From Nonomuraea sp. SYSU D8015 (GTDB lineage: Bacteria > Actinomycetota > Actinomycetes > Streptosporangiales > Streptosporangiaceae), in contig NZ_VJYI01000008.1 in assembly GCF_008065375.1 (NCBI RefSeq), positions 1 through 64,000 on the forward strand: DNA of 64,000 nt, in the 5' to 3' direction. Shown here piece by piece: positions 44,287-53,212 of the stretch. A program made the translations under genes and the position numbers. How positions within the stretch are numbered: the first letter of the stretch is position 1; the number at the start of each line of letters is the position of its first letter. The notes beneath the pieces are model-generated. The model did not search any database and was not told the origin of the DNA. It was given only the letters and a program-made list of their open reading frames with translations.

Positions 44287-45444
44287 TCACTCTTTGCGTT
44301 GATTGAGCACGACGATGGCGCCGCAGAACGTGACGAGCGCCACCAGCACCCCGCCCCCGTACAACCACATGCGCAGCGGATCGGGGCCGGGACGCGACGG
44401 CACGGGCGAGTCCTCGCCCTGGCCGAAGTGCGCCTTGCCGGGTACGGGAGCGGCGCGCTGCACGCCGGTCAGCCGCTCGGCGGCGTTGAGCGCGGCGGCG
44501 GCGTCGACCACCCCGAAGCCGGTCTGGTCGTCGTATCCGGTGGCGGGCCGGCCGCGGGCGCTGGCCGCGAGCGCCTGGCCGACCTGCTCGGGCGGCAGGT
44601 TCGGGTAGCGGGACTTGATGAGCGCGGCCACGCCGGCCACGAGGGCGGCCGCCGAGCTGGTGCCCTCCGACAGCTCGTAGCCGCTTTTGAGCTTGACCAC
44701 GGGCACGCCCACGCCGGGCGCGGCCACCAACACCGACAGGTTGTCGCTGCTGAACGCGGCCCGCCTGCCCTGCTTGTCGGTGGCGGCCACGCCGATGACC
44801 CCGGGGTAGCCGGCCGGGAAGCTCCAGTACGAGGTCCGGTTCTCCTTGGCGTAGTCGGTCAGGCCGTCGTTGCCGACGGCGGCGACCAGCACGACGCCCT
44901 TGCCCAGCGCGTACGACACCGCCTCCCGCTCCGACTTGTCCGGCCCGTACGAGCCGATCGACATGCTGACGACCTTGGCGCCGTGGTTGGCCGCGTACCG
45001 CAGGGCGCGGGCCAGCGGGCTCTCCGAGGCTGTCTCCTGGTCCTCCATGGGAGGGATGGCGCCGGCCACGGGGGTGTCGTCGGTGGCCATGGGCAGCGAC
45101 AGGATGCGGGCCTCCGGCGCGACGCCGATCAGCCCCTCGTCCTCGCCCGACCCCGCGATCAGGCCCGCCATGGCGGTGCCGTGCTTGCCGGGCGGCACGT
45201 CGCGGGTGATCGTGCCCGAGGTCATGTCCGGACCCGTGCTCACGCGTCCCTTCAGTTCCTTGACCCCGGTGTCCACGCCGCTGTCGACGACGGCGACGGT
45301 GACGCCCGCGCCCTTGGTCAGCGTCCACGCCTGCTCGACGTTGAGCGCGTCGAGCACCCACTGCTGCTGCTCCCGCACCGGGTCGGCGCTCGTGCCCGTG
45401 AAGAAGAGCAGCGCGGCCGCGAGCGCGCGCACGGCGGTCAGCAC
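44287..45444 (-). CDS. Mycosin-type subtilisin protease 1
   Basis: This 385-aa exported subtilase of the type VII secretion mycosin (MycP) group has a signal peptide (MLTAVRALAAALLFF), then the catalytic Asp in VVDSGVD, His in GKHGTAMAGLI and Ser in GTSSAAALVAG. The protein ends with a membrane helix (MWLYGGGVLVALVTFCGAIVV region) and NQRKE, so it is anchored with the protease outside. The GTG start overlaps the upstream gene by GTGCTGA. It forms a duplicated module with its upstream partner. No EccB-E genes are visible here. Confidence 0.9.
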   Translation of the reverse strand: MLTAVRALAAALLFFTGTSADPVREQQQWVLDALNVEQAWTLTKGAGVTVAVVDSGVDTGVKELKGRVSTGPDMTSGTITRDVPPGKHGTAMAGLIAGSGEDEGLIGVAPEARILSLPMATDDTPVAGAIPPMEDQETASESPLARALRYAANHGAKVVSMSIGSYGPDKSEREAVSYALGKGVVLVAAVGNDGLTDYAKENRTSYWSFPAGYPGVIGVAATDKQGRRAAFSSDNLSVLVAAPGVGVPVVKLKSGYELSEGTSSAAALVAGVAALIKSRYPNLPPEQVGQALAASARGRPATGYDDQTGFGVVDAAAALNAAERLTGVQRAAPVPGKAHFGQGEDSPVPSRPGPDPLRMWLYGGGVLVALVTFCGAIVVLNQRKE

Positions 45445-46343
45445 ACGTTCCCCTGAGTGCAGGGCGGCACCTTCGGGGGGTCCGCGAGGAAGTAGGCGAT
45501 CTGGTTGCCGATCGACTTGGCGGCCGGCCAGAGCTCCGGGTGGAGGATCTCCTCGGGCGGGATCGAGGCCCTGGTGCGCCCGTCGGCGTAGCCCGCCGTC
45601 GAGAAGACGATGTACGGCCCCGCGCCCACCCAGCTCGTACGCTGCCGCTGGTCGGGCCCGAAGCGCTCGCTCACCGTGCCGGGGAAGGCCACGGGCAGCA
45701 CGCCCACGCGGTCGTCCTGGGTGAGCTCCTCGGTCGCCGACACCCTGGACGCCTCGTCCTTGAGCACCGCCACGCCGACCGTGAAGACGAACGACGCCGT
45801 CTGGTCGATGTACGTTGCCCGCAGCATGGTGACGCACCCGTGGTTATCCAGCACGCCGGCCACGGAGGCGTCCACGCCCTTGCCGCATTCGGTCTCGGGG
45901 GCGATGCCGACGCGCCTGGCGTACTGCTGGGCCCGGTCGAGCCCGAAGTATTTGACCTCTTCGGGGAAGACTCCCGTCGCCGGCCACGCCTGCCAGCGCC
46001 TGGCGATCTCCTCCTGTTTGTACTTGTTCTGCTCCGCCGGGGTCAGCGGGCGCGACCGGGTCTCGTTGAGCAGCCCGATGGTGCCGAGCAGCACGACGGC
46101 GGCCGACATGGCGACGATGACGCCGAGCAGCGCCACGAAGACGCGCCGGTAACGCATGCCCTGCCGGAGCGCCTCCAGCTCGGCACGCTGCATGACGGCG
46201 GCCGAGTGCCTGCGGGAGCCCGCGGCCGGCCAGCTGCGCACCCGGGATCGGCGGCCGGTGGCGGTGCCGAGCGGGTTTCTCCGGTCCGGCGTGGCTTCTC
46301 CGGCGCGCGGCAGCCCTGCGGTTGACCTACGTGCCTTCACCAC
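45438..46343 (-). CDS. Membrane-anchored partner of mycosin 1
   Basis: This 301-aa protein has a basic N-terminal cytoplasmic region, one membrane helix (about residues 68-90, VFVALLGVIVAMSAAVVLL) and a C-terminal extracytoplasmic domain of about 200 residues with several Cys. It is paralogous to the 238-aa protein at 47626-48342. Shared landmarks are a Trp-rich RRW-x-AWPA segment, G-C-x-x-x-LRATY, and AGPY-x-V-x-TAG. No family name is known to me. Its stop overlaps the mycosin start, so it likely works with the protease. Confidence 0.78.
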   Translation of the reverse strand: MVKARRSTAGLPRAGEATPDRRNPLGTATGRRSRVRSWPAAGSRRHSAAVMQRAELEALRQGMRYRRVFVALLGVIVAMSAAVVLLGTIGLLNETRSRPLTPAEQNKYKQEEIARRWQAWPATGVFPEEVKYFGLDRAQQYARRVGIAPETECGKGVDASVAGVLDNHGCVTMLRATYIDQTASFVFTVGVAVLKDEASRVSATEELTQDDRVGVLPVAFPGTVSERFGPDQRQRTSWVGAGPYIVFSTAGYADGRTRASIPPEEILHPELWPAAKSIGNQIAYFLADPPKVPPCTQGNVC

Positions 46344-46396
46344 CGCCTCGTTCCCAAATTCGCATTGTGTCTATTTCGTCCCCCTAAGAGGGCAGA

Positions 46397-47632
46397 TCAT
46401 GCGTCTTGCGCGCTGTGCGCCCGGCGTACGCGCCTGACCAGGATGAATATGACGCTCAGGGACGCGATCGCGCCCGCGGCGGCCGCCGCGGCGATGGCCG
46501 CGTAGGCCGTGACGCGCTCGTCGTCCCTGACGATGACCTTGATCGGGCCGGCCCGCCCGCCGGCCAGCGGCTTGGCGGGATCCTGGACGTCGGGGCCCGT
46601 GGCGGTCTCGGTGTGCCCGGCCAGCCGGTCGGCCTCGGCCAGGGCCCTGGCGGCGTTCACGACGCCGAAGCCGGTGGCCGTGTCGTAACCGCCCGGCGGG
46701 CGGTCCGTGGCGCTGGCGGTCAGGGCCTGCGCGAGGACCGGAGGCGACATGCCTGGATATTTCGCCTTTATGAGGGCAGCGACGCCGGACACGAGCGCGG
46801 TCGCCTGCGAGGTCCCCCTCCCCACCCAGTACTCGTCGCCCGGACCCGCGCCCATGATGTCCACGCCGGGCGCGGCCACCTGGACGGAGGAGTTCCAGTT
46901 GGAGAACGTGGCCCGCCGCAGCCGCCGGTCCGTCGCCCCCACGGAGACGACCCCGGGGAACGCGGCCGGGTAGGAGTAGGGCGCGAAATCGCCGTCGACC
47001 TTCCGGTCGCCGTCGTTGCCGGCGGCGGCCACGAGCACGACGCCCTTGGAGATCGCGTAGCGGATGGCCGCCCGCTCCTCCCTGGTCGCCAGCTCTTTGG
47101 AGATCGACATGTTGATCACGTCTGCTCCCTCGTCCACTGCGTATCTGATGCCCCGGGCCACCACGTCCTCGAAGCGCTCGGCCGAGTTGAACTCCCGGAA
47201 GCCCGGCTCCTCGTCCTCAAGGATGACCCTTACTGACAGTACGTCCGCTTCGGGCGCGACGCCGATGATCCCCTGTTTTCCTTCGCGGCCGTGCCCGTGC
47301 CCCGCGATCAACGAGGCCATGTACGTGCCGTGCAACCTGCTGGGAGGCACTCCCGGCGGGTTCGCGCCCTCGGTGAAATCCTTGCCGACCCGCACCGAGC
47401 CCACCAGGTCGCGATGGTGCGGGTCGACGCCGGAGTCGAGCACCGCCACGGTCACCCCGGCGCCCTTGCTGACCCGCCACGCCTGCGTCAGCCGCAGCGT
47501 CTTGATCACCTGCTCCTGGCCGCCGCGTACGTCGTCGGCCTGCGCGGGCGGGGCCGTGAACAGCAACGCCCCCGCCGTCGCCACCGCCATCGCGCGTCTC
47601 AGCACCACGGCCGAGGTGCCCTGGGTCAGCAC
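46397..47632 (-). CDS. Mycosin-type subtilisin protease 2
   Basis: This 411-aa paralog of mycosin 1 has a signal peptide ending near APPAQA-DD, a catalytic Asp in VLDSGVDPHH, His in LHGTYMASLIAGHG and Ser in GTSQATALVSG. A C-terminal membrane helix is followed by RRVRRAH. I start at the GTG at 47632, preceded by GAGGA at the right distance and overlapping the upstream stop as GTGCTGA, exactly as in the other copy. An ATG at 47638 is the alternative. Confidence 0.9.
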   Translation of the reverse strand: MLTQGTSAVVLRRAMAVATAGALLFTAPPAQADDVRGGQEQVIKTLRLTQAWRVSKGAGVTVAVLDSGVDPHHRDLVGSVRVGKDFTEGANPPGVPPSRLHGTYMASLIAGHGHGREGKQGIIGVAPEADVLSVRVILEDEEPGFREFNSAERFEDVVARGIRYAVDEGADVINMSISKELATREERAAIRYAISKGVVLVAAAGNDGDRKVDGDFAPYSYPAAFPGVVSVGATDRRLRRATFSNWNSSVQVAAPGVDIMGAGPGDEYWVGRGTSQATALVSGVAALIKAKYPGMSPPVLAQALTASATDRPPGGYDTATGFGVVNAARALAEADRLAGHTETATGPDVQDPAKPLAGGRAGPIKVIVRDDERVTAYAAIAAAAAAGAIASLSVIFILVRRVRRAHSAQDA

Positions 47633-48342
47633 TGCCATTCCTCGGCGGCGCAATCGGGCATCTTCGGCATGCTCAGCTCGGTCAGAACGTGCTCGGATAT
47701 CTCCGCGGCGAAGGCGAAGATGCTCGGCCGCGGCTCGCCGACCGCGCTCCCCGGCCGCCCGTCCACCTCGCCGGCCGTGGTCAGCACGAGGTACGGGCCC
47801 GCCTGGCGTACCGATCCGGTCTGGCGGACGGAAGGGGTGAAGCGGTAGGCGATCGTGTCGCGGAAGGCCAGCGGCCGAAGCCCGGGCACGGGCTTGCCGT
47901 TGTCGGCGAAGCCGGACTTGGCGCGTGCGGCACGCAGCTCGTCGGGCAAAGCCGCCACGCCGATGGTGACGAGCACGCCGCGCAGCGCGTCGGTGTAGGT
48001 GGCGCGCAGCAGGGCACGGCAGCCGGCCTTGCGCAGCGCCCTGGCCGCCCTGGCGTCCACGGAGTCGCAGGAGATGTGCGGCGAGATGCCGATCCTGGTG
48101 GCGCGTTCCTGCCCGCCCTGCTCGGCGGAGTACGGCAATGTGGCGGGGAAGATACGTCCCGCCGGCCAGGTGCGCCAGCGCTCGGCGACCTCCCGCTTGG
48201 CCGCGGCGTTCAGCTCGGCGGTGCTCGGGCCGCGGGTGAGCTCCGTGCCCGCCGCGCTCCCGGCCACCCCGGCGGCCACCGCGCAGATCAGCGTCAGCAC
48301 GGAGGCCACCACCAGGGTCGGCCAGGGGCGGGCGGAGTTCAC
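47626..48342 (-). CDS. Membrane-anchored partner of mycosin 2
   Basis: This 238-aa protein has an N-terminal signal-anchor (LVVASVLTLICAVAAGVAG) and an extracytoplasmic domain. It shares ERWRTWPAGRIFP, GCRALLRATY, TIGVAALPDEL and AGPYLVLTTAG with the partner of mycosin 1, showing tandem duplication of a two-gene unit. Cys positions are conserved between the copies. It is 38 bp upstream of moeZ in the opposite sense of reading order, on the same strand as moeZ. Function is unknown. Confidence 0.78.
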   Translation of the reverse strand: MNSARPWPTLVVASVLTLICAVAAGVAGSAAGTELTRGPSTAELNAAAKREVAERWRTWPAGRIFPATLPYSAEQGGQERATRIGISPHISCDSVDARAARALRKAGCRALLRATYTDALRGVLVTIGVAALPDELRAARAKSGFADNGKPVPGLRPLAFRDTIAYRFTPSVRQTGSVRQAGPYLVLTTAGEVDGRPGSAVGEPRPSIFAFAAEISEHVLTELSMPKMPDCAAEEWQC

Positions 48343-48380
48343 GCCATCGACCTTAACCGGGGCGTCCCGGCGGAAACCCC

Positions 48381-49562
48381 TTAATAGCTGGGCAAGCTCG
48401 GGTCGACGGTCTTGACCCAGCTCAGCACGCCGCCGCCGACGTGGACGGCGTCGGAGAACCCGGCGTTCTTGACGACGGCGAGGGCCTCCGCCGAGCGCGC
48501 GCCCGACTTGCAGTGGAGCACGATGCGCTTGTCCTGCGGCAGCTTCTCCAGGGCCGAGCCGTTGAGGAACTCACCCTTCGGGATCAGCGTGGCGCCGGGG
48601 ATCGAGACGATCTCGTACTCGTTCGGCTCGCGGACGTCGACGAGGAAGATGTTGTCGCCGCGGTCCTGCATCTCCTTGAGCTCCAGCGCGGTGATCGTGG
48701 AGCCGCTGGCGGCCTCGGCGGCCTCGTCGGAGATCGCGCCGCAGAAGGCCTCGTAGTCCTCGAGCAGCTCGGTGACCGTGGGGTTCTTGCCGCACAGCAC
48801 GCACTCGGGGTCCTTGCGGACCTTGACGTCGCGGTACTTCATCTCCAGGGCGTCGTAGATCATCAGCCGGCCGACCAGCGGGTCGCCGATGCCGGTCAGC
48901 AGCTTGATGGCCTCGTTGACCTGGATGGAGCCGATCGACGCGCACAGCACGCCGAGCACGCCGCCCTCGGCGCACGACGGCACCATGCCGGGAGGCGGGG
49001 GCTCCGGGTAGAGGCAGCGGTAGCAGGGGCCGTGCTCGGCCCAGAAGACGCTCGCCTGGCCGTCGAAGCGGTAGATCGAGCCCCAGACGTACGGCTTGCC
49101 GAGCAGCACCGCGGCGTCGTTCACCATGTAGCGGGTGGCGAAGTTGTCGGTGCCGTCGACGATGAGGTCGTAGCCCGAGAAGATCTCCATGACGTTCTCG
49201 GTGGTCAGCGCCGTGTTGTGGATGACGACGTCGACGTACGGGTTGATCTCGCGGACCGACGCCGCGGCGCTCTCGGCCTTGAGCCTGCCCACGTCGGACT
49301 GGCCGTGGATGATCTGACGCTGCAGGTTGGACTCATCGACCACGTCGAAGTCGATGATGCCGAGGGTGCCGACGCCCGCCGCCGCGAGGTACATCAGCGC
49401 GGGCGAGCCCAGGCCCCCGGCGCCCACACACAGCACCTTGGCGTTCTTCAGCCGCTTCTGCCCCGCCATGCCCACATCGGGAATGATCAGGTGGCGCGAG
49501 TAGCGGCGCACTTCGTCGACGGTCAGCTCTGCGGCCGGCTCGACCAGCGGTGGCAACGACAC
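48381..49562 (-). CDS. moeZ: MoeZ adenylyltransferase/sulfurtransferase
   Basis: This 393-aa MoeB-rhodanese fusion activates sulfur-carrier proteins (MoaD, ThiS, CysO and others) by adenylation and then sulfurates them. The N-terminal E1 domain has VGAGGLGSPALMYLAAAG, the catalytic-loop DGTDNFATR, and zinc-binding CYRC and CVLC pairs. The C-terminal rhodanese domain has VDVREPNEYE and the active Cys in LHCKSGARS. Length and domain order are standard. Confidence 0.95.
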   Translation of the reverse strand: MSLPPLVEPAAELTVDEVRRYSRHLIIPDVGMAGQKRLKNAKVLCVGAGGLGSPALMYLAAAGVGTLGIIDFDVVDESNLQRQIIHGQSDVGRLKAESAAASVREINPYVDVVIHNTALTTENVMEIFSGYDLIVDGTDNFATRYMVNDAAVLLGKPYVWGSIYRFDGQASVFWAEHGPCYRCLYPEPPPPGMVPSCAEGGVLGVLCASIGSIQVNEAIKLLTGIGDPLVGRLMIYDALEMKYRDVKVRKDPECVLCGKNPTVTELLEDYEAFCGAISDEAAEAASGSTITALELKEMQDRGDNIFLVDVREPNEYEIVSIPGATLIPKGEFLNGSALEKLPQDKRIVLHCKSGARSAEALAVVKNAGFSDAVHVGGGVLSWVKTVDPSLPSY

Positions 49563-49605
49563 TTTCTACGCTCCCGTTTCAGGGGGTCTTATCTCACTGT
49601 GAAAC

Positions 49606-50505
49606 CTAGCTGGGCAGTGGGGCATTCCCCAATCGAGTCTCACTGATCAGACGGCGTGCTTCGGCCGCCACGACCTGGGGGATCTCCATCTGCGCCACGT
49701 GGCCGGCCGTGGGCAGCAGCACGAGCCTGACTCTGGGGAACGTGCGCAGCGCCTTCGCCGCCATGGCCGGGCGGACGAGGCGGTCGTGCCGGCCGTGCAT
49801 GATCAGCGTCGGCGCCTGGACCTTGGCCGCCTGGCGCCAGAGGTTGTCGTCGCCGCGGCGGAAGTATTCGGCCACGATGCCCCGGGCCGCGCCGATCATC
49901 GCCTGGCCGGCGTACGGGAGGTCGTCGCGCCTGCGGAGCTCGTTGATCGCGTCGCGCAGGCGTACCGGATGGACGGCGTTCACGTCGGCCCAGACCATGG
50001 ACACGGTGGCGTTGACCCGCTGCTCGGCCGGGACCAGACGCATCCTGCCCGCCACCCACTCGCCCAGCATGGGTATCGCGGCGGCGGCCACGCGGATGGG
50101 GCCGTACCTGGGGAGCAGGTCCGGGAGGGCGGGCGAGATGAGAGTGAGCGAGCGGACCAGATCGGGGCGGGTGGCGGCGACCTTGACGGCGATCGCGCCG
50201 CCCATGGAATTGCCGAACAGGTGGGCCGGGCCCGTCTCCTCCATCAGGCCGATGACTGCCCTGGCCTGCGCTGCGACCGTGTAGTCGCCGTCGGCCGGCG
50301 CTGGTGAGTATCCCGCGCCCGGCAGGTCGAGGGCGTGTCCGGTGACCGTGTCCTTGAGCTCGTCCATGAGGTCGGTCCAGTTGGTGGCCGAGCCGGCCAG
50401 TCCATGTACGAACACCGCCTGCTCGGCGGGCCCCTCAGGGGTGGACCTGACGTGCACTGAGCCCAGCATGCGTCCTGGCCAGTGCGGGATCGGCTCTGCT
50501 GCCAT
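49606..50505 (-). CDS. Alpha/beta hydrolase (LipV-like)
   Basis: This 299-aa alpha/beta hydrolase has the oxyanion loop VFVHGLAGSA, the nucleophile elbow GNSMGG (Ser at about residue 118), the catalytic Asp in HGRHDRLV and the His in TAGHVAQME. There is no signal peptide. I choose the ATG at 50505, with AGGAGGAGGC directly upstream. It probably cleaves a lipid or small ester. From memory, the mycobacterial neighbourhood has lipV near the ATL gene. Upstream begins the secreted-protein island, in the other direction. Confidence 0.87.
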   Translation of the reverse strand: MAAEPIPHWPGRMLGSVHVRSTPEGPAEQAVFVHGLAGSATNWTDLMDELKDTVTGHALDLPGAGYSPAPADGDYTVAAQARAVIGLMEETGPAHLFGNSMGGAIAVKVAATRPDLVRSLTLISPALPDLLPRYGPIRVAAAAIPMLGEWVAGRMRLVPAEQRVNATVSMVWADVNAVHPVRLRDAINELRRRDDLPYAGQAMIGAARGIVAEYFRRGDDNLWRQAAKVQAPTLIMHGRHDRLVRPAMAAKALRTFPRVRLVLLPTAGHVAQMEIPQVVAAEARRLISETRLGNAPLPS

Positions 50506-50782
50506 GCCTCCTCCTAGTCGTTCACTCCCACGCTGCGCGTCGTTAACTCCACGATAGCCATGCCGCAACACCACACAGGAACATTTCGGACATTTCTGGC
50601 ATATCGTCACATATTCGGGCGACGGGGTACGTGCTCGCGCTCGGCGGCCACCTCGCGCAGAAAACGGACAAATCCGCTCATTTCATTTCATATATGTTTA
50701 ATGAGAGCAATGAGAGTGTTCGTGTATTGCAAAACGCTTCGACGCCTGTTTGCGACACCTTCGCACCGGACATCAAAGGGGC

Positions 50783-50870
50783 AGATGACGCATTGTCGCC
50801 ATCCACGACATTTTCCGAGCATCGAGAAAATGTCAGGAACCAGGGCAATCGATCCTTGGGGGGGAACTCA
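50783..50870 (+). promoter_or_regulatory. Conserved leader of array gene A
   Basis: Upstream of gene A lie two inverted repeats shared in position with the other array genes: GATG/CATC arms at 50784-50803, and GACATTTTC (50807-50815) with GAAAATGTC (50826-50834), a perfect 9-bp stem with a 10-nt loop. A GGGGGGGAA Shine-Dalgarno precedes the ATG. The stem differs from the other copies by compensating changes. Confidence 0.78.
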
Positions 50871-51239
50871 ATGCCCACGTTCAAGACAATCGTCGCAGGG
50901 CTGGCAATCAGCACAGCAGCGACCGGTGGCGCCGTCAGCATGGGAGCGCTGACCACATCCTCGGCCGCCAGCGCGACGACCGCCTCCGCCGCCACCTCGG
51001 CCGGCTTCCTCGCCGGCTGCCGCAAGAACTGCGGCTGGGGATGGGGCGGCGGATGGAAGAGCGGATGGGGCGGTTGGCGCCACCGCAACCACAGCCACCA
51101 CAAGCAGAGAATCAAGATCCACATCCACAACAACAACCAGCAGAGCCAGCAGCAGGCTGAGAAGCAGAGCCAGAAGCAGGACCAGGACCAGGACCAGGGC
51201 AAATTCCCGTTCAACTTCCTCAACGATGAAGAGGACTGA
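50871..51239 (+). CDS. Array gene A: small secreted HNNN/DQ-repeat protein
   Basis: This 122-aa exported protein begins MPTFKTIVAGLAIS and has a Sec signal peptide cleaved near SSAASA. The mature part has a Cys pair (GCRKNCGW), a Gly/Trp-rich stretch, a His/Arg-rich patch, the strand-like motif KIHIHNNNQQ, then a Gln-rich tail with three Asp-Gln repeats (51180-51197) and an acidic FLNDEED end. It is one of five paralogs in 50.8-56.1 kb. No known family is recognised. The His-rich, Gln-rich design could suit metal binding or self-assembly in the cell envelope, which is inference. A strong terminator overlaps its stop. Confidence 0.85.
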   Translation: MPTFKTIVAGLAISTAATGGAVSMGALTTSSAASATTASAATSAGFLAGCRKNCGWGWGGGWKSGWGGWRHRNHSHHKQRIKIHIHNNNQQSQQQAEKQSQKQDQDQDQGKFPFNFLNDEED

Positions 51240-51271
51240 CAGCTCCAGGCAGTGACCCCTGGAGCTGTCAG
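51236..51271 (+). terminator. Terminator of array gene A
   Basis: A perfect 14-bp stem (51236-51249 with 51258-51271) and an 8-nt loop overlap the stop codon of gene A. Confidence 0.85.
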
Positions 51272-51348
51272 CAGGAAGGTCCCGAGCGAGCGGTGACGGC
51301 CCTGCGAAGACGCCCACCGAGCGCTCGAAGCCACCGGATCACAAGATA

Positions 51349-51380
51349 TGCGCCCTCGGCAATTCGCCGCCGAGGGCGCA
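51349..51380. repeat. TGCGCYCTCG-type hairpin before array gene B
   Basis: A perfect 12-bp stem (51349-51360 with 51369-51380). Related hairpins occur before genes D (54343-54376) and E (55459-55492), and a degenerate one before gene C (about 53461-53498). Confidence 0.75.
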
Positions 51381-51548
51381 TTCACGTGTCCGCTCCACCG
51401 AGTAGACGAAGCGGCCGCCGCACGAAAGGGGCTAATCACCTCAATCTACGTGACGAACTCCCAATAATAGCAACGATAGTGCTAGTGAGCAGCAAAACAT
51501 CACGAGGCTCGTTTACTCACCATTAGTGCCCGGAAACAAAAATGAGCA

Positions 51549-51637
51549 CGGATGACGCAATAGCCAGCCATCCACTGCGTTTCCCGCTAATCGGAAAACG
51601 TCAAGAACAGGGCAACCGAACCTTTGGGGGGATTCCA
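51549..51637 (+). promoter_or_regulatory. Conserved leader of array gene B
   Basis: Same layout as the other leaders but more degenerate: GGATG (51550-51554) with CATCC, then CGTTTCC (51578-51584) with GGAAAACG (51593-51600), which leaves a one-base bulge. It is followed by the conserved AAGAACAGGGCAACCGAA block and a GGGGGGA ribosome binding site. Confidence 0.65.
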
Positions 51638-51961
51638 ATGCCCAAGTTCAAGACCGTCGTCGCAGGCCTCGCTCTCAGCACCGCCATGACCGGCTCCGTC
51701 GTCAGCCTGGGTGCGCTGACCACCAAGTCGGCCGCCGGCGCGACGACCTTGTCCGCCGCCACCACCTCCACCGCCTTCGCCCACTGCGGCAAGCACTGCG
51801 GGTGGAAGGGATGGATCCGCCACGGTCGCTATCGACTGAAGATCCACATCCATATCCACAACAACAACCAGCAGAGCCAGGATCAGGCTGCCCGTCACGA
51901 CGAAGAGCAGGATCAGGATCAGGACGAGTTCGCGGGTGGCCCGCTGACCGGCAGCCCTTAG
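51638..51961 (+). CDS. Array gene B: small secreted HNNN/DQ-repeat protein
   Basis: This 107-aa paralog begins MPKFKTVVAGLALS with a Sec signal peptide. The mature part has CGKHCGWKGW, then a shortened His/Arg region, KIHIHIHNNNQQS and a tail with DEEQDQDQDE. It is the shortest member and lacks the long DQ run. It keeps the Cys pair seen in gene A but absent from C, D and E. Gene A, its nearest relative, ends 399 bp upstream. Confidence 0.83.
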   Translation: MPKFKTVVAGLALSTAMTGSVVSLGALTTKSAAGATTLSAATTSTAFAHCGKHCGWKGWIRHGRYRLKIHIHIHNNNQQSQDQAARHDEEQDQDQDEFAGGPLTGSP

Positions 51962-52037
51962 AACGAGCGCATAGTGCGCCGAGTGGTCCAATGTGGGGTC
52001 TTGCGACCATATTCCGGGCGACATGAGACCTGCAGCT

Positions 52038-52108
52038 GAGTGTCTGCGTCCCGCAGTGACATCACCCACTCCGACGAAGCGACGGGCTACGCGGATACGC
52101 AGGCACTC
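52038..52108. repeat. Array palindrome after gene B
   Basis: A 71-nt imperfect palindrome with outer arms GAGTGTCTGCGT (52038-52049) and ACGCAGGCACTC (52097-52108), paired except for one G-U. The centre carries smaller self-complementary segments. It belongs to a family of four (with 54205-54281, 55321-55391 and 56151-56224). Confidence 0.8.
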
Positions 52109-52260
52109 TGCTTCAGTCTCAATCGTCGAGAACCCCGTTCCGGCCCGGCGCAAAGGAGGGAAGGCGGCCTCACGGCCCCCCTCAAGTACCGTAAGATCGG
52201 CTCTTCCCTCCCGAAACAACCCTCACATATCACGCTGCCGAGCTGGAAGGATCGGCTATT

Positions 52261-52281
52261 CCTAGGAACACTGTTCCCAGG
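52261..52281. promoter_or_regulatory. Inverted repeat before the MmyB-type regulator
   Basis: CCTAGGAAC and GTTCCCAGG flank a 3-bp centre, matching at 8 of 9 positions. It lies 34 bp before the regulator start and is a plausible autoregulatory operator. Confidence 0.65.
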
Positions 52282-52315
52282 AAATTTCTCCACGCCGGTG
52301 CCACGATCGACGGAT

Positions 52316-53212
52316 ATGGACAGCATTAAGGTTGCCTCTGCCAGAGGACCGCTGGCCGATTTCCTCATCGCCCGGCGCGCCGCCGTCACCGCAGCCGAGC
52401 ATGGCCTGCCCGAGCCGCCGTACCCCCGACGCGTGCCAGGCCTGCGTCGGGAAGAAGTGGCCCAGCTGGCCGGGATCAGCACCGACTACTACACCCGCCT
52501 GGAACAGGGCCGGGTGCGCACCGCCTCCCGGTCGGTCCTGAATGCGATCGGCCGCGCGCTCCGCCTGAACGACGATCAGCAACGGCACTTGTATCAGCTG
52601 GCCTACCCCCAGACGCTGGAGCAGCCTGGCGAGGCCGATCAGCGCATCACGCCGCAGACGGCCCGGCTGCTGGCCAACCTTGTCGACACTCCCGCCCTGG
52701 TGCTCGGCCGCTACCTGGACATCCTGGCCTGGAACCGGCTGGGCACCGCCCTGCTGGGCGACCTGGCCGCCATGAGGCCGGCCCACCGCAATTACGTGCG
52801 CATGATCTTCCTTGACGACCACGTCCGATCTCTGCAGGCCGATTGGCGCGACCGCGCGCAAGAGGCGGTCTCCAGCTTGCGCATGGCCGCGGGAGCCTAC
52901 CCCGATCAGCCTCGGCTGCAAGATCTCGTGGGGGAACTGTCCGTACGGGATGAGGACTTCCGCACCTGGTGGGTCGGCCATCTGGTGACCGTGCACACCT
53001 TCGGCCGCAGCCGCCTCCGCCATCCCGTCGTCGGAGAGTTCAGCCTCGATTGGCAGGCCCTGACCAGCATCGACGATCAGGAACAAGCCATTGTGCTGCT
53101 CACCGCACCGTACGGCAGTCCTGATCATGACGCGATCAAAAGGCTGGACGCCTGGGCCCGTCGGCAACAACTCCGCCCCAACCATCCCGAGGACTCGCAC
53201 ATCCAATCGTGA
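52316..53212 (+). CDS. XRE-family regulator with MmyB-type ligand-binding domain
   Basis: This 298-aa regulator has an N-terminal Cro/C1-type helix-turn-helix (about residues 12-85: PGLRREEVAQLAGIS, then YYTRLEQGR). The C-terminal MmyB-like LBD (about 110-270) includes DILAWNRLGTALLGD and the later WVGHLVTVHTFGRSRLRHP. MmyB proteins bind small, often fatty-acid-like, ligands and usually sit beside a dehydrogenase gene; here the neighbours are the secreted-protein paralogs B and C. It may control the array. I use the ATG at 52316, as the frame upstream has no start with a ribosome binding site. Confidence 0.88.
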   Translation: MDSIKVASARGPLADFLIARRAAVTAAEHGLPEPPYPRRVPGLRREEVAQLAGISTDYYTRLEQGRVRTASRSVLNAIGRALRLNDDQQRHLYQLAYPQTLEQPGEADQRITPQTARLLANLVDTPALVLGRYLDILAWNRLGTALLGDLAAMRPAHRNYVRMIFLDDHVRSLQADWRDRAQEAVSSLRMAAGAYPDQPRLQDLVGELSVRDEDFRTWWVGHLVTVHTFGRSRLRHPVVGEFSLDWQALTSIDDQEQAIVLLTAPYGSPDHDAIKRLDAWARRQQLRPNHPEDSHIQS

